Assembly: GCF_018860565.1 (NCBI RefSeq)
Contig: NZ_JAHKPS010000012.1
Coordinates: 1-64,000 of the forward strand
Direction of reading: 5' to 3'
Length of the DNA stretch: 64,000 nt
From: Winogradskyella psychrotolerans
GTDB taxonomy: Bacteria > Bacteroidota > Bacteroidia > Flavobacteriales > Flavobacteriaceae
The notes under the pieces are model-generated. The model made no database searches and was not told where the DNA came from. It was given only the letters and a program-made list of their open reading frames with translations. The position numbers and the translations under genes are program-made. How positions within the stretch are numbered: position 1 is the first letter of the stretch; each line of letters opens with the position of its first letter. Positions 6,512 through 15,987 of the stretch are shown piece after piece.

Positions 6512-9500
6512 ATGAATATCTATATTACTATTATATTACAATTTTCATTAATAGTTTCTAGCATCCTTATTTTATTTAGATTTAGGAAGAGTTTAGGCTT
6601 AGCTCCTCTTTATCTTTTCTTAGGATCTATTCAATATTTACAATCTCTTTCTGGTTCAAGAGTAAGTTTAATGGTTCTTGATGATCTGATCGTTTTCCCT
6701 GGATCTGTAATTATTTTTAGCTCAATTCTGTTCGCTGTCTTGTTAATTTATATAAAAGAAGGCGCTACGAGTGCAAGAGTACTTATATTAGGGATGATTA
6801 TTTCAAACTTTCTGTTATTAGCCCTGTACAGTGTTACTTATGATCCAAAACTTACTTCACTAGCTGTAAATGAAACAGAATCAACATCGTTTTTCTTGTT
6901 AAATTATAGGTACTTTGCTGTTGGGAAAATTTTATTGCTTCTAGATTTTATTTGGATGGTTGTGATTTATCAATTTTTAATTTCAAAAATTAAAAAGTTA
7001 CCCTTCTTTCTCGTGCTTTTTACATCTTTAGTAATAGTCTTATTTTTTGACGCTATTTTATTTAATTTAATATTTAATTATGGTGAAGACGATTTTAATC
7101 AATTATTATTAGGTCAAATTTTAGGAAAGTCTATTGCGGCTTTACTTTTATCTGTTATTCTTTATACGTATTTGAAATTTATAGATTCAGATGGTTGTAA
7201 GGCAACTTTTATTGCCAGTCAAGATCGCGATGTGTTTTCTATATTACAATACAAAAAAAGATATTTAGATTTAAAGGTTGAAAAACATGAATCTGAAGAA
7301 AAATTAACTAATCAATTAGAAACCTCTTTAAATAATATCTCGGATGGTTTTGTAGCGTTAGATACCAATTGGTGTTACACCTATGTCAATAAAAAAGCAG
7401 CAGATCTTTTAGGCAAATCAAAAGATGATTTACTAGGTAAACATATTTGGGATATATTTCCAGAAGGCAAAGGCTTGTCTTTTTATAAGGCTTACCATGA
7501 GGCTATTGAAACTCAAAAAACCATATATTTTGAAGATTATTACGAACCATTAGACAAATGGTTTGAAAACAGAATCTACCCTTCAAAAAAAGGGGTGACT
7601 ATTTATTTTACAGATATTACGGAAATAAAGAAAGCAGACGCAAATAACGTAATGCTAGGTTCTTTAATAGAAACAAGTGACGAATTTATTGGATTAGCCA
7701 CCTTAGAGGGGAAACCCATTTACCTAAATACTAATGGTCGGAAATTAGTAGGGTTAAATACCGATTTAGAACATATAGATTCAATCACAGATTTTTTCCC
7801 TCAAGCTTATAAAGATGTCATTATAAATGAGCAGTTACCTTATATTAATAAGAATAACAAATGGAGTGGAGAAACATATTTAAAGAATTTTAAAACGGGA
7901 GATTTTATACCTATTGAAAAGTCAGGGTTTTTAATAAAAGATCCAGAAACAAATAAACCCATAGCATTGGGTATTGTGGCTAAAGATATTACGCAACGTA
8001 AAGAAGCTGAGGAAAAACTAAAAAACAGTGAGCAACAGTTTAGGCGCTTAGCAGCAAATGCTCCAGTAGCTATTTTTCAATCAGATACTGAAGGGAATTG
8101 TAACTATGTTAATGAAGAATGGTTAAAATATTCCGGACAAACTTTTAGTGAAGCTTTAGGGTTTGGATGGTCTAATGCCATTCACCCAGAGGACAGAGAT
8201 ATGGTTTTAGAGCGTTGGAAAACATCAATTATGTCAAATCAAAGCTTATTAAAAGATTTTAGATTACTTCATAAAAATGGTGAGGTAAGGTGGATTTCGG
8301 CTAAAGCGGTTGGTGTATTTGATGTTAATAAAGAATTAACGAGCTACATTGGTATACTGAATGATATTACTGAAAGAAAAAAGGCCGAGGAGCAAGTCCT
8401 GAAAAGCGAAAGATATCTTGAAAATATAATAAATAATATTGCAGATCCGGTTTTTGTAAAAGATGAGCATAGTCATATACTATTAGCGAATAATGCTTTT
8501 TGTAATCTTTTAAACCTTGCAAAAGAAGATGTTATTGGTAAAACTTTAGCTGAAAATGTGTTGCCTTCTGAACGCGATGAAGCCTTCCGAATTGATAAAG
8601 AAGTCCTTGATTCTGGCATTGATAACATTAACGAGGAGACAATGACTTTAAGTAACAAAGAAACACTTATTATTTCTACAAAAAAGACACGGTTTGTAGA
8701 TAGTAGTAATGCCAAATTTTTAATTGGTGTGATTAGGGATATTACAGAACGTAAGAAAGCCGAACTAGAATTAGAAAACTATAAGAATAATCTCGAAAAG
8801 TTAGTAGAAACGAGAACGGCTGAATTAGAAAAAGAAAAAGAAAAAGCACAATCTGCAGATTTAATGAAGTCTGCTTTTTTAGCAACCATGTCGCATGAGT
8901 TAAGAACACCTATGAATTCTATTATTGGTTTTACTGGGATATTAATAAAGGAATTGGCAGGACCACTAAATGAAGAACAAAAAAGACAACTTACCATGGT
9001 TAAAAATAGTGGTGAGCATTTATTGAGTTTAATCAACGACGTTTTGGATATTTCTAGAATAGAGGCAGGTAAACTAAAAGTAACGTATTATCCATTTGAT
9101 TATTTAGCAGCTTTAGAAAGAACAATTGATTTTTTATTACCACAAGCCCTGGCTAAAGGGCTTAAAATGCGCACTGAAATTGCTGAAATAGATATTACGC
9201 TTATAAGTGATGAACGAAGAGTTGAGCAGATATTTTTAAACTTACTTTCTAATGCTATAAAATTTTCTAAAATCGGAACAATCCTTGTGAAAGTTCAGGT
9301 TATTGATGATTATGTTGTAACCGAAGTTATAGATGAGGGTGTTGGCATACAAAAAGATGATCTCGTTAGGTTATTTATGCCTTTTGTTCAGCTTGAAACA
9401 GGGCTAAGTCGCAGTCATGAAGGGACCGGTCTTGGTTTAGCAATTTGTAAAAATTTAATAGAAAAGTTAGGAGGCACTTTGCAAGTCTCAAGTGAAATAG

Positions 9501-9562
9501 GAGTAGGAAGTAATTTTACTTTTAAATTACCGCTTAAGCATTCCAATAAAATAAATGAGTAA
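6512..9562 (+). CDS. Membrane-bound multi-PAS sensor histidine kinase
   Basis: This 1016-residue protein begins with about 225 residues carrying six or seven hydrophobic helices, an integral-membrane sensor. About four PAS domains follow (near 268-375, 382-495, 500-630 and 635-755), each ending in a 'DITERK'-type motif. After a coiled coil (757-785) comes the HisKA dimerisation domain with 'MSHELRTP', the phospho-accepting His being residue 795. The ATPase domain has the N box 'NLLSNAIKFS' (Asn 914), G1 'DEGVGI' and G2 'GTGLGLAIC' (about 971). No receiver domain is attached; a stand-alone receiver gene follows 70 bp downstream and a receiver-activator gene after that, so the three probably form one phosphorelay operon. 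The signal is unknown. Confidence 0.9.
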   Translation: MNIYITIILQFSLIVSSILILFRFRKSLGLAPLYLFLGSIQYLQSLSGSRVSLMVLDDLIVFPGSVIIFSSILFAVLLIYIKEGATSARVLILGMIISNFLLLALYSVTYDPKLTSLAVNETESTSFFLLNYRYFAVGKILLLLDFIWMVVIYQFLISKIKKLPFFLVLFTSLVIVLFFDAILFNLIFNYGEDDFNQLLLGQILGKSIAALLLSVILYTYLKFIDSDGCKATFIASQDRDVFSILQYKKRYLDLKVEKHESEEKLTNQLETSLNNISDGFVALDTNWCYTYVNKKAADLLGKSKDDLLGKHIWDIFPEGKGLSFYKAYHEAIETQKTIYFEDYYEPLDKWFENRIYPSKKGVTIYFTDITEIKKADANNVMLGSLIETSDEFIGLATLEGKPIYLNTNGRKLVGLNTDLEHIDSITDFFPQAYKDVIINEQLPYINKNNKWSGETYLKNFKTGDFIPIEKSGFLIKDPETNKPIALGIVAKDITQRKEAEEKLKNSEQQFRRLAANAPVAIFQSDTEGNCNYVNEEWLKYSGQTFSEALGFGWSNAIHPEDRDMVLERWKTSIMSNQSLLKDFRLLHKNGEVRWISAKAVGVFDVNKELTSYIGILNDITERKKAEEQVLKSERYLENIINNIADPVFVKDEHSHILLANNAFCNLLNLAKEDVIGKTLAENVLPSERDEAFRIDKEVLDSGIDNINEETMTLSNKETLIISTKKTRFVDSSNAKFLIGVIRDITERKKAELELENYKNNLEKLVETRTAELEKEKEKAQSADLMKSAFLATMSHELRTPMNSIIGFTGILIKELAGPLNEEQKRQLTMVKNSGEHLLSLINDVLDISRIEAGKLKVTYYPFDYLAALERTIDFLLPQALAKGLKMRTEIAEIDITLISDERRVEQIFLNLLSNAIKFSKIGTILVKVQVIDDYVVTEVIDEGVGIQKDDLVRLFMPFVQLETGLSRSHEGTGLGLAICKNLIEKLGGTLQVSSEIGVGSNFTFKLPLKHSNKINE

Positions 9563-9632
9563 TAAATTATGAGACTCAACTAAATGTAATATATTTAAAT
9601 TTCTAGAATGTTGGTTTTATACCCCAAAAAAT

Positions 9633-10013
9633 ATGAGTCCATCTATCTTAATAATTGAAGATAACGAACAAAATATGTATATGTTATCTTACCTACTTAC
9701 AAATAGTAATTATAATGTATTAAAAGCCTATAATGGTGTTGATGGATTACAGTTAGCACATGATAATCATCCAGAAATCATTTTAATAGATATCCAACTA
9801 CCAGATATGGATGGTTATGAAATCTGTGCTAAGCTTAGGCATAATGGGTTGCCAAAAAATACAACCTTAATTGCTGTGACCTCTTATGCTATGGGAGGAG
9901 ATAGAGAAAAGGCACTTGAAGCAGGTGCGGATGGTTATATAGAAAAACCTATAAACCCTGATACCTTTGTTGGTCAAATGGTGAGAATTTATAAAATAAA
10001 GCAGTCGAAATAG
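9633..10013 (+). CDS. Stand-alone CheY/DivK-like response regulator
   Basis: This 126-residue protein consists of one receiver domain: acidic pocket E9-D10, phospho-acceptor D53 in 'ILIDIQLPDMDG', switch T83 in 'AVTSYAM', and K105 in 'EKPI'. With no output domain it must act by protein contact or as a phosphotransfer step. It lies between a histidine kinase gene and a REC-sigma54-activator gene, with only 5 bp to the next start, so co-transcription is very likely. Confidence 0.92.
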   Translation: MSPSILIIEDNEQNMYMLSYLLTNSNYNVLKAYNGVDGLQLAHDNHPEIILIDIQLPDMDGYEICAKLRHNGLPKNTTLIAVTSYAMGGDREKALEAGADGYIEKPINPDTFVGQMVRIYKIKQSK

Positions 10014-10018
10014 TATTT

Positions 10019-13000
10019 ATGAAAACCATATTAATAGTAGATGATATCTATGAAAATCTTTATTTGCTAAAAGTTGTACTTGAAGAAGCTGGATACAAAG
10101 TTCTTGAAGCAAATGATGGAAAAGAAGGTTTAGGTATACTAAAGAATACTTATGACAATAAGGATAAGGTGGATCTGATAATTTCAGATATTTTGATGCC
10201 TGTAATGGATGGCTATATATTTTGTCAAGAATGTAAAAAAGATAAAAAATTTAGTCATATTCCATTCATTTATTATACCTCCACTTATACAGAAAAGCTT
10301 GACGAGGAGTTTGCTTTGAAGCTTGGTGCTGTTCATTTTTTAAGAAAGCCTACAGATCAAGAAAAAATACTAAAAGTTATTCAGGGTGTTTTAAAAGAAG
10401 ATCAGACAACAATAAAGTCTACTAAAGGTATTCAATACTCTGAGCAAGAAGTTTTAAAACTCTATAGTGAGCGACTCATTAGTAAACTAGAGCAAAAAAA
10501 AATAGACTTAGATAAAGAGGTGTCCGAAAGGATAAAAGCAGAGCAATTATTAATTCATAAAAATGAAATTTTAGATTTAATTGCTTTAAATACACCCATC
10601 GATGAGATTTTTAATAAGTTACTTTTAAATTTTGAATCGGTTCATCCAGAATATTTTGGTTCTTTAAGTTTACTAAATGACGATGGTGTTCATCTTAATC
10701 TTGTCGCGGCGCCTTCAATGCCAAAACCTTTTGTTGAACTAACTAAAACGGTTGAAATAGGAGAGAGTCAAGGCTCTTGTGGCACAGCTGCATTTACAAA
10801 AAAACCTATAATAGTTTCAGATATTAGCACTGATAAATTATGGGTAAATTATAAAGATATAGCCTTAGAGAATAACTTAAGGTCATGTTGGTCATTGCCT
10901 ATATTATCCGAAAACAATGATGTTTTAGGAACTTTTGCAATTTATAGTAAAACTATAAATACGCCTTCATTACAAGATATTCGTGAACTAAAACTAACAC
11001 GAAGTCTAATAAGTGTTGTTATAGAAAAGTTTAAGATTATAGGCGAAATTAAAAAGAAAGATGAGTCGTATAAAGCCTTAATGAATCAAGCAAGTGATGC
11101 CATACTCTCTTACTCATTAGATGGCACCATACATACATTTAATAAAGCAACGTATCAAATATTAGGCTATACTTTAGAGGAATTTTCAAAATTAAGTATT
11201 CATGATTTTCTTGTTGGAGACTTTATTTCAGATCAAAACCTCTATGATAGGATCGTTAAGGGTGAATCTGTGCTTTTTGAAAGGCAGATGAGGTGCAAAG
11301 ATAATACAATAATTGATCTAGAAATCACAGCAAAGAAGCAACTAGATGGTAAGGTGTTGTCTATTGGACGGAATATAACAGAACGTAAAAAAGTAGAAGC
11401 CAAACTTAAGGAAAGTGAGTATTATTTAAAGCAATCACAAATCGTTGCTAATTTGGGGTCTTATGTTGTGGATTTAAAAACCGAGTTTTGGGAAGGCTCT
11501 GACGTTTTAGACGAACTTTTTGGTATTGATGCATCCTATGAGAGAACTGTTAAAAGTTGGAATGCTCGTATTCATCCTGATGAGCAGGAAGAATTGTTAA
11601 GTTATTTTGAACAGTGTGTAGCAAATAATGAACGCTTTAACAAAGAATACAGAATAATAAAATACAATACAAAAGAAGAAATTTGGGCTCATGGTATAGG
11701 AGAATTAGTTTTTGATGAAGAAAATAATCCTATCAAATTAATTGGTACTATTCAAGATATAACGGATCGTAAAAAGTCTCAAATTAAACTTCAAGAAAGC
11801 GAATATAGTTTAAGACAGTCTCAAGTAGTTGGTAACATTGGTTCTTATGTTCTAGATTTAAATACAAGAATATGGGAGTCTTCAGCAGTTTTAAATAATG
11901 TTTTTGGTATTTCGGAATCCTATGTAAAAACCATTGATAGTTGGGTAGATATTATTCATCCAGATGAAAGAGAGCAGATGTTAAATTATTTGGAAAATGG
12001 AATCAAGAATAATAGAAAGTTTAATAAAGAGTATAGAGTTGTAAAATTAAATACTAAGGAAGAGATTTGGGTACATGGTACTGGAGAATTTATTTATGAT
12101 AAAGATGGGAAATCTATAAAAATGATTGGGACGATGCAAGATATTACCCATCGTAAGAAATCAGAAATAAAACTTCAAGAAAGTGAATATAATCTAAGAC
12201 AATCTCAAATAGTTGCTAATATTGGTTCTTATACAATTGATTTAAAATCTGGTGCTTGGGGAAGTTCTAAAGTGCTAGATAAAATTTTTGGTATAAATGA
12301 ATCGTATGTGAAATCCGTGGACGGTTGGATTGCTATTATTCATCCAAATCATATTGAGAAAACGGTAGAACATTTTACTAATGCTATTAAGAACAGAAAA
12401 AAAATAGATATAGAATATAAGATTGTAAAAATAGATTCAAAAGAAGAAGCTTGGGTTCATGCCTTTGGCGAATTTATTTTTGATAGTGATGCTAATCCTG
12501 TAAAAGTCATTGGGACCACACAAGACATTACCGAACGAAAAAATAATGAATTAGAATTAAAAGTTGCCAATGAATTTTCATCAAGCCTTTTAAAATCAAT
12601 GCATGAAGGCTTGTTTGCTATCAACTTAGATTCAGAAATAATTAGTGTAAACCCTTCGTTTTGTAAAATGACAGGTTTTACAGAGGAAGAATTATTAGGT
12701 TTAAAACGTCCCTATCCGTTTTCTCCCCCTGAATTAAAAAAAGAGAATGATAAACGTTATAAATTATTAATACAGAATAAAAACACTAAAGATTATGAAA
12801 ACATATATATGCGTAAAAATGGGGAACGTTTTCCCGTGCATGTTATGGTGTCAAGTATATATGATGAAAATGGAATAAAGACAGCCAATTTTGCTACCGT
12901 AGAAGATATTACAGAACGACGAAAAGCTGAAATTGACTTAAAATTAGCGAAAGATTTTAATGACAAACTAATGATGTCTATGCAAGAAGGCTTGCTTATA

Positions 13001-14896
13001 TTAGATATGTTAGGTAAAATTATTAAAGTCAATGAATCCTTATGCAAAATACTTGGGTATTCAGAGCAAGAACTTATAGGTTTGGAGTTGCCGTATCCTT
13101 TTGCGAAAGCGGAGGATTTGGAAAAAATGGAAAATATAAAGTTAAAAGTAGAAAATGATGAAGCTCCATCCTTTCAGCTAGAATTTATTAGAAAAAATGG
13201 TGACCAATTTTACGCTTCGTTTTTAACAGGTACAATAAAAAATGATAATGGAGAAGTTATAGCAATTTTTGCTACTGTAAAGGATAGTTCTGAAGAAGAG
13301 AAAGCAAAAAAGGTTCTTGAACAGAACGCCAAAAAATCGTTAGAACGGAAAAATGTTATTTTAGAATTGGCCAGTTTGGTGGGGAAGGATTATAAAGAAG
13401 CATTAAATAAAATAACTGCATTAGCAGCCAAAACATTAAATGTTGATAGAGGAAGTATTTTAAAGTTTAACAATGATAGAACAAAAATGCTTTGCGAAAA
13501 GTTATATCATCTAAAAAATGACTCCTACGAAAAGGGACAAGTTTTTTGTAAAAAAGGCAATGAACGCTTTTTTGCAACTATAGACGAAAACAAAATAGTT
13601 AGTGCGACAGATGTTCTATCTCACAAGTTGTTTCAAGGGTCGTTAAATACGTATTTCATTCCATTAAATATCAAATCTAAATTAAGTATTCCGATACAAG
13701 GAATAAATGAAGTTTATGGGATCTTGTGTTTTGAGCATTTAGATACATTACATGAATGGAGTAGAGACGAAGAAGAGTTTGCTACTTCTATTGCTAACTT
13801 AGTGTCTTTAATGATTCAAAGTACAGAACGAAAATTGGCAGAAAAGGCATCGGCTATAGCAAATCATCAACTTACATTAGCTAATGAAGAGCTTAATAAA
13901 CTTAGGGATCAATTAGAGCAAGAAAACGTATATCTAAGAAACGAATTAGATTTAGTGTTTAACTACGAGGAAATGGTTTATGGAAGTACAGAGTTTAGCA
14001 ATGTATTAACTGAAATAGAAAAAGTAGCGCCTACAAATGCAACAGTGTTATTGCTAGGGGAGTCTGGAACAGGAAAAGAATTATTAGCAAGGGCCATTCA
14101 TAATATTAGTGCCAGAAATAATAAACCTTTAATTAAGGTGAATTGCTCAGCCATACCAAGAGAACTTTTAGAGAGTGAATTATTTGGGCATAAAAAAGGA
14201 TCGTTTACAGGGGCGTTTAATGATAAAATAGGAAAGTTTGAATTAGCACACAATGGTACTCTGTTTTTAGATGAAATAGGAGAATTGCCTCTAGATATGC
14301 AACCAAAAATACTGAGGTTTTTACAAGAAGGAGAAATTGAGGTTGTTGGTGGTGCTGGTACAAAAAAGTTAGACGTAAGGGTTGTAGCGGCAACTAATCG
14401 AAATTTAAAAGAAGAAATTGCAAAAAAACGTTTTAGAGAGGATTTGTTTTTTAGGCTTAATGTGTTTCCAATTAATGTACCTGCACTTCGTAAACGAAAA
14501 GATGATATACCTTTGTTAGTGGAGCATTTTGTAGATAAGTTTAATAAAGATTATGGTAAAACTATTAAATATATTGCTGATGAGTCTATGAATAAACTTA
14601 AGCTTTACGATTGGCCTGGTAATATTAGAGAGTTAGAAAATCTAATTGAACGTGCAACGATTTTATCTACAGAAGAAACGCTGTTTATTCCAGGGTTTGA
14701 ATCATCTAGTCAAACGGTGAATCCAATAAATAAAAAAGACTTATCATTAGATGTTGCGCAACGTAATCATATTCTTCATGTATTAGAGCAATGTAAATGG
14801 AAAATAAGTGGGCCAGATGGTGCTTCTAACTTATTGCAAATCAAGCCTAGTACATTGCGAGACAGAATGAAAAAGCTAGATATAAAAAAGCCTTAA
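10019..14896 (+). CDS. Giant REC-GAF-PAS(n)-GAF-sigma54 activator (NtrC-type regulator)
   Basis: This 1625-residue protein starts with a receiver domain (about 1-125; acidic pair at 9-10, phospho-acceptor D57 in 'SDILMPVMDG'). A GAF domain follows (about 180-340), then six PAS domains (about 345-1100; the second to fourth are tandem copies of 128 residues), then a second GAF (about 1115-1270) and a coiled coil. The sigma54-interacting AAA+ domain has Walker A 'GESGTGKE' (1347-1354), the sigma54-contact loop as 'GSFTGAF' (1394-1400, the usual GAFTGA with Ser for Ala) and Walker B 'LFLDEIGEL' (from 1415). The C-terminus has a Fis-like helix-turn-helix ('LLQIKPSTLRDRMKKLDI'). It should activate sigma54 promoters in response to phosphorylation and ligands. 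Its targets are unknown. A terminator follows. Confidence 0.9.
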   Translation: MKTILIVDDIYENLYLLKVVLEEAGYKVLEANDGKEGLGILKNTYDNKDKVDLIISDILMPVMDGYIFCQECKKDKKFSHIPFIYYTSTYTEKLDEEFALKLGAVHFLRKPTDQEKILKVIQGVLKEDQTTIKSTKGIQYSEQEVLKLYSERLISKLEQKKIDLDKEVSERIKAEQLLIHKNEILDLIALNTPIDEIFNKLLLNFESVHPEYFGSLSLLNDDGVHLNLVAAPSMPKPFVELTKTVEIGESQGSCGTAAFTKKPIIVSDISTDKLWVNYKDIALENNLRSCWSLPILSENNDVLGTFAIYSKTINTPSLQDIRELKLTRSLISVVIEKFKIIGEIKKKDESYKALMNQASDAILSYSLDGTIHTFNKATYQILGYTLEEFSKLSIHDFLVGDFISDQNLYDRIVKGESVLFERQMRCKDNTIIDLEITAKKQLDGKVLSIGRNITERKKVEAKLKESEYYLKQSQIVANLGSYVVDLKTEFWEGSDVLDELFGIDASYERTVKSWNARIHPDEQEELLSYFEQCVANNERFNKEYRIIKYNTKEEIWAHGIGELVFDEENNPIKLIGTIQDITDRKKSQIKLQESEYSLRQSQVVGNIGSYVLDLNTRIWESSAVLNNVFGISESYVKTIDSWVDIIHPDEREQMLNYLENGIKNNRKFNKEYRVVKLNTKEEIWVHGTGEFIYDKDGKSIKMIGTMQDITHRKKSEIKLQESEYNLRQSQIVANIGSYTIDLKSGAWGSSKVLDKIFGINESYVKSVDGWIAIIHPNHIEKTVEHFTNAIKNRKKIDIEYKIVKIDSKEEAWVHAFGEFIFDSDANPVKVIGTTQDITERKNNELELKVANEFSSSLLKSMHEGLFAINLDSEIISVNPSFCKMTGFTEEELLGLKRPYPFSPPELKKENDKRYKLLIQNKNTKDYENIYMRKNGERFPVHVMVSSIYDENGIKTANFATVEDITERRKAEIDLKLAKDFNDKLMMSMQEGLLILDMLGKIIKVNESLCKILGYSEQELIGLELPYPFAKAEDLEKMENIKLKVENDEAPSFQLEFIRKNGDQFYASFLTGTIKNDNGEVIAIFATVKDSSEEEKAKKVLEQNAKKSLERKNVILELASLVGKDYKEALNKITALAAKTLNVDRGSILKFNNDRTKMLCEKLYHLKNDSYEKGQVFCKKGNERFFATIDENKIVSATDVLSHKLFQGSLNTYFIPLNIKSKLSIPIQGINEVYGILCFEHLDTLHEWSRDEEEFATSIANLVSLMIQSTERKLAEKASAIANHQLTLANEELNKLRDQLEQENVYLRNELDLVFNYEEMVYGSTEFSNVLTEIEKVAPTNATVLLLGESGTGKELLARAIHNISARNNKPLIKVNCSAIPRELLESELFGHKKGSFTGAFNDKIGKFELAHNGTLFLDEIGELPLDMQPKILRFLQEGEIEVVGGAGTKKLDVRVVAATNRNLKEEIAKKRFREDLFFRLNVFPINVPALRKRKDDIPLLVEHFVDKFNKDYGKTIKYIADESMNKLKLYDWPGNIRELENLIERATILSTEETLFIPGFESSSQTVNPINKKDLSLDVAQRNHILHVLEQCKWKISGPDGASNLLQIKPSTLRDRMKKLDIKKP
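11417..12568 (+). repeat. Three tandem 384 bp in-gene repeats encoding PAS domains
   Basis: Copies begin at 11417, 11801 and 12185, an exact 384 bp (128-residue) period. Each copy encodes 'SQIVANLGSY'-type starts, a 'W...IHPDE' segment and ends near 'DIT.RK'. Protein identity is clearly above that of the other PAS domains in the gene, which indicates recent internal duplication. Confidence 0.85.
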
Positions 14897-14935
14897 TAAA
14901 AACGGTATTCCGTTAATTTGTAAAAAAACAAAAAA

Positions 14936-14963
14936 AGAAGTCGCGGTATTCCGTGACTTTTTT
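14936..14963 (+). terminator. Terminator closing the kinase/regulator operon
   Basis: AAGTCGCGG and CCGTGACTT form a 9 bp stem (one G-T pair) with a TATT loop, followed by a T run, about 40 bases after the stop codon. Confidence 0.75.
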
Positions 14964-15083
14964 AATGCATTCATTCTTAATGGTTTAGGTTTAGGTGCTT
15001 GATTGTTAGTGTTTTGTGTGCTGTTTTGTTAAAATGTTTTTGTTTTGGCATATCAATTGGTATTACAATTCAAAACAAATATT

Positions 15084-15497
15084 ATGGGAGATGTAATACA
15101 ATATGATGGCATTAAGCTTTGGGTAGATAAGGAGGTAATTCGCTGTAAATTAAGTCCTGCTTTTTTTAAAACGTATGACAAGACAAAAACAGAAGAGGCA
15201 TTGTATAATGCTATTTCTACTTTATATGATAGAGAGTATAAGCCACTTCTATTAGATTTAAAACAATTAAACAGTTCTGATTCGATAGAGATATTTATAC
15301 TCATCTCTAATAGTGTTTCAATAAACACCTTAGTACTTTCTAGAGTGTTTTTAGTGCGTTCTACTAGTTTAAAAATTTTATTAGCAATAAACAATATTAC
15401 AGGTAATAAGGTTGTTCCTAATAAAATACACACAGATTTTAATGTTGCGCTAGCATACTGCCAAAACAATTATCAGATTTTTAATAGAGTTAGTTAA
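15084..15497 (+). CDS. Small STAS/SEC14-like protein (DUF7793-like), copy 1
   Basis: This 137-residue cytosolic protein is read from the ATG at 15084; an upstream in-frame TTG at 15045 would add 13 residues but lacks support. The pattern 'GIKLWVDKEVIRCKLSP' ... 'EYKPLLLDLKQLNS' ... 'FLVRSTSLKILLAINNI' ... 'NKIHTDFNVALAYCQNN' (a strand, a 'DL' turn, and a C-terminal 'T....A..YC' helix) resembles the STAS-like proteins of Bacteroidota that often accompany signalling genes. It has a paralogue 11 bp downstream. Both follow the multi-PAS regulator, so a link to that pathway is possible but unproven. The family call is by pattern only. Confidence 0.6.
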   Translation: MGDVIQYDGIKLWVDKEVIRCKLSPAFFKTYDKTKTEEALYNAISTLYDREYKPLLLDLKQLNSSDSIEIFILISNSVSINTLVLSRVFLVRSTSLKILLAINNITGNKVVPNKIHTDFNVALAYCQNNYQIFNRVS

Positions 15498-15508
15498 TAG
15501 TAAATAGT

Positions 15509-15958
15509 ATGTGTAAAATTATTGGATTTAATAATGCTGTATTTTGGACAGATGAAACAGGAATTCTTTACTGTGAGTTTAGTAATAATGATCCAAATTT
15601 TAAATTAGAATTAAATAACGTTAAGCTATACATTAAAGCTATTACAAAATTGTGCGATGGTAAACCAATGCCATTTCTCATAGATTTAAAAGATACTTGT
15701 GGTACTTTTTCTGTGTCTGCAGCTAAATTAATGGCTCATAATCCTGAATTAATTAAATTAAGAATTTCAGAGTCTTATGTTATTAATACATTTGGAATGA
15801 AATTGTTGTTGTCTTTTTATAAACGTTTGTATGATAGAGTTACTCCGTTTGCTATTTTTACCGATTTAGAATCAGCTAAAGCATATTGTTTAGAAAGAAA
15901 AGATAAGTTTTATAAAGGTACTGCGCATAATTTATCAATAAATAGACATGGAGTGTAA
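15509..15958 (+). CDS. Small STAS/SEC14-like protein (DUF7793-like), copy 2
   Basis: This 149-residue paralogue of the preceding protein has the same layout: 'AVFWTDETGILYCEFSNND', then 'GKPMPFLIDLKDTCG', 'ESYVINTFGMKLLLSFYKRL' and 'TPFAIFTDLESAKAYCLER'. The 'FTDLESAKAYC' end matches 'HTDFNVALAYC' of copy 1. The two genes are 11 bp apart and surely co-transcribed. No enzymatic residues stand out, and a regulatory or partner-switching role is only a guess from the fold resemblance. Confidence 0.6.
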   Translation: MCKIIGFNNAVFWTDETGILYCEFSNNDPNFKLELNNVKLYIKAITKLCDGKPMPFLIDLKDTCGTFSVSAAKLMAHNPELIKLRISESYVINTFGMKLLLSFYKRLYDRVTPFAIFTDLESAKAYCLERKDKFYKGTAHNLSINRHGV

Positions 15959-15987
15959 TTTGTTTTTAAGTGTTAATTCTGTGGCTA

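Noticed and set aside
15045..15083. TTG start for the first STAS-like protein
   Set aside because: The segment before ATG 15084 does not align with the paralogue and looks like leader sequence.
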